DNA of 64,000 nt, from positions 53,100-117,099 of the forward strand of contig JAJFGG010000009.1 of assembly GCA_021776235.1 (NCBI GenBank). Direction: 5' to 3'. Shown piece after piece: positions 34,967-42,413 of this stretch. The position numbers were made by a program, and so were the translations under genes. The stretch's first letter is position 1, and each line of letters begins with the position of its first letter. The stretch comes from Alphaproteobacteria bacterium (GTDB lineage: Bacteria > Pseudomonadota > Alphaproteobacteria > GCA-2731375). The notes beneath the pieces are model-generated. The model saw nothing but the letters and a program-made list of their open reading frames with translations, made no database searches and had not been told where the DNA came from.

Positions 34967-36613
34967 TCATGCTGCGCCGCGGAGCAATTGGATAAGTACG
35001 TCCGGATCATCAGGCATTTGGTTGCCCCGCCAGGCAATATGCTGGTCGGGGCGGGCGAGCACCAGTTTGCGGTCATAAAGGGCCGCCGCCGCGCCGCTCT
35101 CAAGGTCCAATACGGAAAGCGGCAGACCTCTGTACTGGGCCGCAGCGGTTAGTGGCGAGACGTCAAGCGCCGGGTCCAGACGGAGGAGGGTGTATTCCGG
35201 ACCCAGGGCATCATAAAGGCTGCGCCCATTGCCGAGCCACAGATGTGGCGCCCGGCAACCCGGCACCGTGGATGGGGTAAATTCCGACATCGTATACCCG
35301 GGCGCGGCTTCGCCGTCATGAGCGATGATGGGAGAGTCATCATAGTAATATCCGAAATTCAGGCCGGCGCAGCAATATTGCTGGACATTCAGCTCGTAGG
35401 CCACGTCGCCCAGGGCGCGCCGGGCGGCCTTGCCCGCGGCGTCATCGGCCTCGATATTGTCCGGGACCTGGCCCCTCTGGCTGGCCATCGCCTGGGCATG
35501 GTTCATGACAAAACGGGAGACCTGCTCGGTGATCGGGTGGCGTTCCCGTTCATGGGCATGCAAAATATGCTCCGAGGCCCAGCCATTAAGATGTGCCGCC
35601 AACAGCCATGACAAATTCATGGCGTCGGCGATGCCGGCATTCATGCCGTATCCGGCATAGGGCACCCAGATGTGCGCCGCATCGCCGGCGATAAAGACCC
35701 GCCGGTCGCGAAACCTGTCCGCGACGAAGCGCCGGCCGACCCAATCCTCATTGCCAAGGATCTCGTATTCGAAACCATCGCCGACCCCGAGAATGGTTCG
35801 AATTGCCCAATCCCGGTCGACAGCGTCGAAATCTTCTTCGTCAGGCCGGAGGTAATTGTGAATGATCCATTTTTCGACACCATCGATCGCATAGACATTG
35901 CCGGAACGCCGGGGATTCAACGTAAAGGTCGCCCAGGCCGGCCGTTCGCCCTGCAGCCCCAGCAGCGCCGGCGCCTTTATATAAGTCGACTGGACCCGCT
36001 GAACCACGGCATCCCCCGCAAAGCTGGCGCCCATTGCCTTGCGGACCATTGATCGGCCACCGTCACAGCCGAGCAAATAACGGCAGCTAATCCGGAAAGA
36101 TTCACCACTGTCCAGGTCCCGCGCCGTGGCGACAACGCCGTCGTCGTCTTGCCTGTAGGATTGGATTTCGGTCCGGCTGAGGATTTTGATCCGCGGCAAT
36201 TGCGCGGCATGATCGAAGAGGATCGGCTCAAGGAAAATCTGGTTGATCCGATGCGGCGGCTCTGGCGTCGGCCAGCCCGTATCCGGCCCCTCTGTCGAAT
36301 GATAGCGGTCCCGGCGACAGGGGATCGGGATCCGGGTCAATTCAGTGCCGGTGAAGGCGGTACGGTAGGAAACATCGTTCGGATAGTCGGGGGGAAGCCC
36401 CGCGTTGCGAAGTTTGCCCGCGACACCAAGACGGCGGAATATCTCCATGCTCCGGGCAGCGACATGATTGCATTTAGGTGAAGGTGCCTCGCCACGCCGG
36501 CGCGTTTCAGCGACCAGGACTTCAATGCCACGCCAGGCCAGGTCGATCGCCAGCGTCAGCCCCACCGGGCCTCCACCGACAATCAAAACCGGCTTCGAGA
36601 GGTCTTTGCGCAT
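34967..36613 (-). CDS. FAD-dependent monooxygenase, PheA/TfdB aromatic hydroxylase type
   Basis: The 548-residue flavoprotein has the FAD motif VLIVGGGPVGLTLAIDLAW, the DG motif GCDGGRSMVRKAMG and the second FAD motif FIAGDAAHIWVPYAGYGMN. A C-terminal thioredoxin-like domain, typical of phenol-2-monooxygenase and TfdB relatives, follows from about residue 390. It would hydroxylate an aromatic ring with NAD(P)H and O2. It follows two acyl-CoA dehydrogenase genes on the same strand after an 81-base gap. The substrate is unknown. Confidence 0.85.
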   Translation of the reverse strand: MRKDLSKPVLIVGGGPVGLTLAIDLAWRGIEVLVAETRRRGEAPSPKCNHVAARSMEIFRRLGVAGKLRNAGLPPDYPNDVSYRTAFTGTELTRIPIPCRRDRYHSTEGPDTGWPTPEPPHRINQIFLEPILFDHAAQLPRIKILSRTEIQSYRQDDDGVVATARDLDSGESFRISCRYLLGCDGGRSMVRKAMGASFAGDAVVQRVQSTYIKAPALLGLQGERPAWATFTLNPRRSGNVYAIDGVEKWIIHNYLRPDEEDFDAVDRDWAIRTILGVGDGFEYEILGNEDWVGRRFVADRFRDRRVFIAGDAAHIWVPYAGYGMNAGIADAMNLSWLLAAHLNGWASEHILHAHERERHPITEQVSRFVMNHAQAMASQRGQVPDNIEADDAAGKAARRALGDVAYELNVQQYCCAGLNFGYYYDDSPIIAHDGEAAPGYTMSEFTPSTVPGCRAPHLWLGNGRSLYDALGPEYTLLRLDPALDVSPLTAAAQYRGLPLSVLDLESGAAAALYDRKLVLARPDQHIAWRGNQMPDDPDVLIQLLRGAA

Positions 36614-36694
36614 GCTTTGCTTACGTCCCCAGTATCGCCGCAGCCACCTTATGCGGCGTACCGGCTAGGCACGCCATCAAATTCCCGCCACGGT

Positions 36695-37951
36695 CTACCT
36701 GATCATGTTTCGGGGCACATCGCGGAAGGGACGGTCGGTGTCGTTGCGGGGTTCCTTTGGCATGCCGAGGACCCGTTCGGAAATGATATTGCGTTGAATT
36801 TCGTCGGTGCCCCCGGCGATGGATATGGCGGGCGTCGAGACCAGGATTTCCGCAATAACACCATCCATGGGACTGTCCTCGCCCGTCAACATGGCATCCG
36901 CGCCGTTGATCAGGGTATGTACATGGTTGGCCAGCCGCGCCACATGGCTGGCCGCCAGTTTGCCTATGGAACCTTCCGGTCCCTGGTTGCGTCCCAGAAC
37001 CTGCGCCGCGCGGGCCCGCCGCGCCGTCCATTCCGCCGATTTCGAAAGGATCAACAGCTTGGCTATTTCCTGGCGCACCGTCGGGTCGTCCAGCTTGCCC
37101 GTTGCCCTGGCCCGTTCAATCACCAGGTCGACCCGGCCCATGCGTTGGGGATACCATTTATAGGGCGCCATGGCCGTGGCCAGTTCGGTCTTTTCCTCCA
37201 CATAGGCGCGCTCGGGCCGATCCGTCCCCATGGACCAGCGGCGCAGGCCATCGGCGCCCCGGCGCTCGTGCATCAGGGTCGTCGTCGCGATTTTCCAGCC
37301 ATCGCCAAGACCTTCCACCATGAACTCCGGGGCGATCTCCGCATCCGTGAAGAAAACCTGATTAAACGAGGCATGGCCGTTCATTTGCCGTAAGGGCTGC
37401 ACCTCGACACCCGGTTGCTCCATATCCAGCACGAAATAGGTCAGGCCCCTGTGCTTGGGTAGGTCCCAATCGGTACGCGCCAGCAGCAGGCCATATTGCG
37501 CGTGATGGGCCGAGGTCGTCCAGACCTTCTGGCCGTTGATGATCCATCTGCCGTCTTTCAGGTCAGCCCGGGTTGACGCCCCCGCCAGGTCCGAGCCGCT
37601 GCCCGGTTCGCTGAACAATTGGCACCAGGTATCTTCGCCGGTCAGGATACGGCGTAGAAATTTCTCCTTGTGCATCTGACTACCGTGTTCCAGCAGGGTC
37701 GCGGCGGCCAGCATGCGGATGCCGGCCCGGGCCACGCCGATGGCACCTATGGCCTGGAATTCTTCCTCAACCGCGGTACCCAGGTCGCTGGACATGTCCT
37801 TGCCGTGCCATTCCGACGGCCAGGTCGGCATGCCCCAGCCGGAATCCGCCAGCTTGTTTCGCCAGTCCACCAGACCCATATTCGGATCCCAATTGGCATC
37901 CAGCCAGGCCCGCACTTCCGCGCGAACCGATACTTCCGTGTCTTCGCTCAT
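36695..37951 (-). CDS. acyl-CoA dehydrogenase family protein
   Basis: The 418-residue protein has the acyl-CoA dehydrogenase fold, with FSEPGSGSDLAGASTRADL near residue 140 and a C-terminal GGTDEIQRNIISERVLGMP that binds FAD. It is 31 bases downstream of a second acyl-CoA dehydrogenase gene. Such pairs often form heteromeric enzymes acting on steroid or cyclic acyl-CoA side chains (FadE-type alpha2beta2 complexes). Electrons would go to electron-transfer flavoprotein, not encoded here. Confidence 0.87.
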   Translation of the reverse strand: MSEDTEVSVRAEVRAWLDANWDPNMGLVDWRNKLADSGWGMPTWPSEWHGKDMSSDLGTAVEEEFQAIGAIGVARAGIRMLAAATLLEHGSQMHKEKFLRRILTGEDTWCQLFSEPGSGSDLAGASTRADLKDGRWIINGQKVWTTSAHHAQYGLLLARTDWDLPKHRGLTYFVLDMEQPGVEVQPLRQMNGHASFNQVFFTDAEIAPEFMVEGLGDGWKIATTTLMHERRGADGLRRWSMGTDRPERAYVEEKTELATAMAPYKWYPQRMGRVDLVIERARATGKLDDPTVRQEIAKLLILSKSAEWTARRARAAQVLGRNQGPEGSIGKLAASHVARLANHVHTLINGADAMLTGEDSPMDGVIAEILVSTPAISIAGGTDEIQRNIISERVLGMPKEPRNDTDRPFRDVPRNMIR

Positions 37952-37982
37952 GCTACCGCCCTCTGTTCCATTCCTTGTGTTC

Positions 37983-39116
37983 TCAATCCCGCCAGCGCTG
38001 CAGCATCAGCTCCCGGTGATAATTGGGATCGCCCAGAAAGACCTCTGAACTTTTTGCCCGCTTGAACCACAAATGGGTATCGTTGTCCCAGGTGAAGCCA
38101 ATGCCGCCGTGTATCTGGATGGCATGAATGGCCGTTTGCATATAAGCCTCGGCCCCGCCCGCCTTGGCCAGCGAGGCCATCGCCGGCAATTCATCGACAT
38201 CGTCACCGTCCACCGCCGCGGCCGCGTAATAAGCGGCGGATTTTGCCAGCTCCACATCGATCAGCATATCCGCCGCCTTGTGCTTCAAGGTCTGAAACGA
38301 GGCGATGGCGCGGCCGAACTGCATCCGCAGCGTGGCGTACTCCAGCGCCTGCTCGCGCAGCATTTCAGCCCCGCCGACCATCTCGTTGGCGAGACAGGCC
38401 ACCGCCTGATCCAGGGTGTGGGACAGGGGCGCCGCCGCGCCGCCTTCCTCTCCCAGCAGCTCGGCCGATACGCCCTGAAACTCCAAACGGGCCAGTTTGC
38501 GCGTACCGTCGGTGGACTGCAGCAGACGCCTCGTAAGGCCCTGTGCATCGCCTGGAACCGTGAAGAAGGACAGGCCCTCTTCACCGGCCGATCCGGGCCG
38601 CCGGGCCAGAACCACCAGAAGATCGGCGGTATGTCCATCCAGAACGAAGCTTTTGGCGCCGTCCAACTGATAGCCGCCGTCGCGGGGGGTCGCCGTCATG
38701 CTCACGCCGGCGGCGTCCCACCGGCCATTGTCTTCCGTGAAGGCCAGCGCCGCGCGGCTATCACCGGCGGCGATGGCCGGCAACAAGTCACGCTTTTGCG
38801 CCTCATCGCCGGCATTCATGATGGCCGTCGCGGCCAGCACGATGGACGAGAAATAGGGCGCGCATAACAGGGCCCGGCCCATTTCTTCCACGGCGATGGC
38901 CAGTTCAACGAAGCCAAAGCCCTGGCCGCCATACTCCTCGGGGATATGCAGGGCCGTGAGACCAAGATCCTGGCTCAACTGGCGCCAGACCTCCCGGTCA
39001 AAACCCGCTTCGGTCTCCATAAGGCGCCGGACTTCCGTTGTCGGCGACTTTTCCGCCAAGAAACGCCGCAAGACCGAACGGAACTCTGCCTGTTCATCAG
39101 TGAAGCTGAAACTCAT
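37983..39116 (-). CDS. acyl-CoA dehydrogenase family protein, partner subunit
   Basis: The 377-residue protein has the N-terminal helical domain (HIPEEYGGQGFGFVELAIAV), the beta domain and a C-terminal QIHGGIGFTWDNDTHLWF segment. The canonical catalytic Glu environment near the C terminus is less obvious than in the neighbour, which fits a heteromeric FadE pair in which only one subunit is fully active. GGGAGGTAACTGTT precedes the ATG. It is divergent from the amidase at 39205, with 88 bases between the starts. Confidence 0.85.
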   Translation of the reverse strand: MSFSFTDEQAEFRSVLRRFLAEKSPTTEVRRLMETEAGFDREVWRQLSQDLGLTALHIPEEYGGQGFGFVELAIAVEEMGRALLCAPYFSSIVLAATAIMNAGDEAQKRDLLPAIAAGDSRAALAFTEDNGRWDAAGVSMTATPRDGGYQLDGAKSFVLDGHTADLLVVLARRPGSAGEEGLSFFTVPGDAQGLTRRLLQSTDGTRKLARLEFQGVSAELLGEEGGAAAPLSHTLDQAVACLANEMVGGAEMLREQALEYATLRMQFGRAIASFQTLKHKAADMLIDVELAKSAAYYAAAAVDGDDVDELPAMASLAKAGGAEAYMQTAIHAIQIHGGIGFTWDNDTHLWFKRAKSSEVFLGDPNYHRELMLQRWRD

Positions 39117-39204
39117 AACAGTTACCTCCCGGCACTACTGTAAACTGAACAGACAAGTGCGTGAAGACTGCTATCATGACAGCAGAGTATGCGGGAGAGA
39201 TAAA

Positions 39205-40611
39205 ATGACGCAAACAGACCTTGATCCCACTTTCATGACCGTGCACGCCCTGTCCGCCGCCATCGGCGACGGCCGCCTGACCTCGGCCGATATCGTCGAA
39301 TGCTGCCTGCGGCGCATCGCGGCCCATGACGTAAAGCTGCACGCGTTTGTCGAAGTCTATTGGGAAGAGGCCCGCCTGGCGGCCGGGGCGGCGGATCAGG
39401 CCATTCGGTCGGGCCATCGCCTTGGCCCCCTGCACGGTATCCCCATCGCCCTGAAGGACATCATAGATATGGAGGGGCGGATTACCACCGGTGGCTCCAA
39501 GGTCTGGGAGGACCGCGTCTCGCCAACCACGGCGACGATCGCCCAGCGGCTCATCGGGGCCGGCATGATCATCATCGGCAAGACCCACTCGGTGGAATTC
39601 GCCATGGGCGGTTGGGGCACCAACACCCACATGGGGACGCCCTGGAACCCCTGGGATATGACAACCCACCGCACACCCGGCGGCTCTTCGGCCGGATCGG
39701 GCGTCGCCGTCGCGGCCGGCCTGGTGCCGGCGGCCATTGGCACGGATACGGGTGGGTCCGTGCGCCTGCCGGCTTCATATTGCGGCCTGGCGGGGCTTAA
39801 GACCACGGTCGGGCGGATCAGCCTGCACGGCATCCTGCCGCTTTCCACCACCCTGGATACGCCGGGACCCATGACCCGTTCGGTCGAGGATGCGGCACTC
39901 ATCTATGACGTCCTACAAGGCCCCGACCTTCTATGGCCGCCAACCCTGGCCCACAACGCCCACGACCCATTCACCAGCCTGCGCCGCGGGGTCAAGGGTC
40001 TGCGCCTGGCCGCCATTTCCGCAGCCGAGCGCGCGGGCGTCGATGCAACGACCCTGGCCGCCTTCGATGCGGCGCAAACAACGTTGCGGGCACTGGGGGC
40101 CACGATCACGGAAATCGAGATGCCCCGGCCGTTCACGGACTTTGCCGCCATTGCAGGCCGGATCATCGGCGCCGAGGGCTATCGTTTCGTCGGTGCATTG
40201 GCGGACGACCCCAACTTGCCCGTCGACCCCAACGTCAGGCCGCGGATACAGTTGGGCCGGGATATCAAGGCCCATGAATATCTTGATGCCCTGGCGGAAC
40301 AGCAGGCGGCCAAGGCTGAATATGCCGAAGCCATGCTGGATTTCGATGCCTTGCTGCTGCCCAGCACCGAGACACCGGCCATTCCGTTAACCGAGGTCGA
40401 TGAAGGCGGCACCCCGGCCCGCTTCACCCGCGCCGGCAACTGTCTTGAACTTTGCGCCCTGTCACTGCCCAACGGGCGATCGCCCGACGGCCTGCCCACA
40501 TCCCTGCAAATTGCCTGCGGGGGCCATGACGAAGCAATGGCCCTGCGCATCGGCTGGGCCTATGAACAAGCCACCGAATGGCACCGCCAGCACCCGGTGC
40601 TTGGGGACTAA
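39205..40611 (+). CDS. amidase signature family hydrolase
   Basis: The 468-residue protein has the complete triad: Lys84 in PIALKDIID, cis-Ser161 in TPGGSSAGSG and Ser185 in GTDTGGSVR, again 24 residues apart. GGGAGAGATAAA precedes the chosen ATG; the open frame reaches back to 38896 but that part overlaps the dehydrogenase gene and is a shadow. The predicted product is a carboxylic acid plus ammonia or an amine from an amide; it may feed the adjacent acyl-CoA dehydrogenases. It is the third amidase in the window. Confidence 0.88.
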   Translation: MTQTDLDPTFMTVHALSAAIGDGRLTSADIVECCLRRIAAHDVKLHAFVEVYWEEARLAAGAADQAIRSGHRLGPLHGIPIALKDIIDMEGRITTGGSKVWEDRVSPTTATIAQRLIGAGMIIIGKTHSVEFAMGGWGTNTHMGTPWNPWDMTTHRTPGGSSAGSGVAVAAGLVPAAIGTDTGGSVRLPASYCGLAGLKTTVGRISLHGILPLSTTLDTPGPMTRSVEDAALIYDVLQGPDLLWPPTLAHNAHDPFTSLRRGVKGLRLAAISAAERAGVDATTLAAFDAAQTTLRALGATITEIEMPRPFTDFAAIAGRIIGAEGYRFVGALADDPNLPVDPNVRPRIQLGRDIKAHEYLDALAEQQAAKAEYAEAMLDFDALLLPSTETPAIPLTEVDEGGTPARFTRAGNCLELCALSLPNGRSPDGLPTSLQIACGGHDEAMALRIGWAYEQATEWHRQHPVLGD

Positions 40612-40613
40612 CC

Positions 40614-40645
40614 AGAGCACATTCGGACTATTCGATCACGTCTTG
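40614..40645. repeat. diverged AGAGCA-type repeat upstream of the selenoprotein gene
   Basis: AGAGCACATTCGGACTATT and the following TCGATCACGTCT resemble the TAGAGCATTTCCGG repeat at 20441 and 63973 and lie in the gap between the amidase and the selenoprotein-like gene. The match is partial and the function unknown. Confidence 0.35.
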
Positions 40646-40719
40646 GTGAAGTGGTTGCAAAGAGGGGCGGCCTCTGTTCCAATCCCGGCAACGGATTCAA
40701 TTCGGAGGAAGCTCTCGAG

Positions 40720-41199
40720 ATGGCAACGAAATTGGGACCCGGTGACAGCTTTCCGAGTATGTCACTGGCGCTGGTGGGCGGCGGCAGCATCGACCTTCCG
40801 TCCGACCTGAAAACCACCTACTCCATCATACTGTTTTACCGCGGCCACTGGTGACCCTATTGCCGCCGGCAGTTGGCCGGCATGGAAAACGAACTGGAGG
40901 CCTTGAAAAGCCTGGATGTTTCCGTCATCGCGGCCAGCGTTGACGACGAGGAAAAGGCGGCGGAAGTCGCGGCGGAGCTATCCTTTCCCGTCGCCTATGG
41001 CGTCACCCGGGCGCAGGCCGACAGCATTGATGCCTGGTGGGAAGATCGGCGCGATATTGTGCAACCCAGTGAATTCCTGCTGAACGCAGGGCATAAGGTG
41101 ATGTTTTCCGCCTACAGTTCAGGGCCCATAGGCCGCATGAACCCGCCCGATGTGGTCAAGGTGATTCAATTCGCGGAGAAGCAGAAAAAGAGTGGCTAG
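40720..41199 (+). CDS. peroxiredoxin-like selenoprotein (AhpC/TSA family) with in-frame TGA read as selenocysteine
   Basis: The reading frame runs MATKLGPGDSFPSMSL to YRGHW, then meets TGA at 40852-40854, and continues in the same frame with PYCRRQLAGMENELEAL to a TAG/TAA-type stop at 41199. Read through, it gives 159 residues with the TGA as codon 45. The family motif is RGxWCPYC, so TGA replaces exactly the first, peroxidatic cysteine and leaves Cys48 as resolving partner (U-x-x-C). Codons on both sides show normal coding character, and the downstream part (SVIAASVDDEEKAAEVAAEL, SEFLLNAGHKVMF) is well preserved. GGAGG lies before the ATG. A hairpin at 40865-40881 fits a bacterial SECIS. Expected role: thiol/selenol-dependent reduction of peroxides in the cytoplasm. 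A plain nonsense mutation is the alternative. Confidence 0.85.
40865..40881 (+). promoter_or_regulatory. candidate bacterial SECIS hairpin
   Basis: GCCGGC, loop AGTTG, GCCGGC form a perfect 6-bp GC stem with a 5-nt loop. The loop begins 16 bases after the TGA, and it has a G as its second base followed by T, as expected for the minimal bSECIS recognised by SelB. It lies within the coding sequence of the peroxiredoxin. An alternative pairing of TGCCG with CGGCA is possible but weaker. Confidence 0.7.
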
Positions 41200-41339
41200 A
41201 CACCGGCAAGGGGTCGGCAGGTTCCGTATTTGCCCGGCAATGAGCTTTGAATGATCCCCGAATGAGCCCCGAATCATCCGTTGCGAGGCGAAGGGACTGG
41301 GTTGAAAATGGCTCTTTCGGCGTTTATTGAGCCTTATTG

Positions 41340-42413
41340 ATGTCCTTACGCCTGCAATTTCTCATCGTTGCCCTGCTTGCCATTGCCCTGGCGGCCGGTT
41401 GGTGGTCATTCGCCAACTGGGGCGGCGACAGCGGCGAACACAAGAAGGCTGGGCGATCCGGCGCCACCCTGGTACTGGTCGAGGCGGTTGAACTGACCGA
41501 TGACCAAATATCGTTGCGGGTCATCGGCACCGGCAAGGCCATCCGCTCCGCCGCGCTGTACCCGGCCGTAGCTGGCGAGGTACGCGAGGTCACCTTCAAG
41601 GCGGAACAAAGAGTGGCGAAGGGGCAGGCCCTGATCCGTCTGGACGACAAGCATCAACGCCTGAAAGTCCGCCTGGGCGAAGTCGGCGTGGCCGAGGCAT
41701 TGCGGCAATCGCGGCGCTTACAGAAGCTGGCCCCATCTGGCTACGCCGCCCAGTCGCGCCTGGACACGGCCCAGGCGGAACTGGACCTGGCCGAACTGCG
41801 ACTGGAACAGGCCAAGGCTGAACTGTACGACCGCACGATCTATGCCCCCTTTGACGGCGTGCTCGGCATGACCGATCTGAGCCCCGGCGATCGGGTGACG
41901 GAAGACACCATGGCGGTCACTCTGGACGACCGGGCCACCATCTTGGTTGAATTCAGCGTGCCCGAGGCTCACGCCGGCAAGATAAAGGTCACCGATGCCG
42001 TTTCGGTCAGGCCATGGTCCGCGCCCGATCTGATCATTCAGGGCAAGATTACCGCCCTCGCCAGCCGGATCGATAAGACCACCCGTTCCCTGCGGATCCA
42101 GGCCGAGATAAACAATGCGGATGACCTCATCCGGCCAGGCAGTTCATTCGATGTACAACTTGCCTTTACCGGCAAGGCCTATCCAATCGTCCGCGAGGTC
42201 GCCGTGCTATGGAGCCGCGATGGCGCCTATTTGTGGCGGACAGTGGACGGCAAGGCTGAAAAAGTCTTTGTCCGCCTGGTTCGCCGCGACAAGGGCCGGG
42301 TGCTGGTGGATGGCCCGCTGCGCCCCGGCGAACTGATCGTGGTGGAAGGCGTGCAAGGTCTGCGCCTGGGCCAGGCGGTTAAAACCGCGCCCTTCAAAGC
42401 CGGGGCGTCGTAA
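41340..42413 (+). CDS. RND efflux periplasmic adaptor (HlyD/MFP family)
   Basis: The 357-residue protein has an N-terminal hydrophobic anchor (LRLQFLIVALLAIALAAGWW) and the membrane-fusion core: a lipoyl-like half (YPAVAGEVREVTFKAEQRV), an alpha-helical hairpin rich in Gln, Leu and Lys, and the second lipoyl half (RTIYAPFDGVLGMTDLSPG). It starts at the ATG right after an in-frame TTG. Its TAATG end overlaps the start of the RND pump gene, so the two are coupled. No outer-membrane TolC-type gene lies nearby, so a shared one is probably used. Confidence 0.88.
   Translation: MSLRLQFLIVALLAIALAAGWWSFANWGGDSGEHKKAGRSGATLVLVEAVELTDDQISLRVIGTGKAIRSAALYPAVAGEVREVTFKAEQRVAKGQALIRLDDKHQRLKVRLGEVGVAEALRQSRRLQKLAPSGYAAQSRLDTAQAELDLAELRLEQAKAELYDRTIYAPFDGVLGMTDLSPGDRVTEDTMAVTLDDRATILVEFSVPEAHAGKIKVTDAVSVRPWSAPDLIIQGKITALASRIDKTTRSLRIQAEINNADDLIRPGSSFDVQLAFTGKAYPIVREVAVLWSRDGAYLWRTVDGKAEKVFVRLVRRDKGRVLVDGPLRPGELIVVEGVQGLRLGQAVKTAPFKAGAS

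Noticed and set aside
40720..40854. Reading the peroxiredoxin frame as a truncated pseudogene
   Set aside because: The frame after the TGA is intact and conserved, TGA replaces exactly the redox cysteine and a hairpin of correct geometry follows. Selenocysteine is the better explanation, though not proven.
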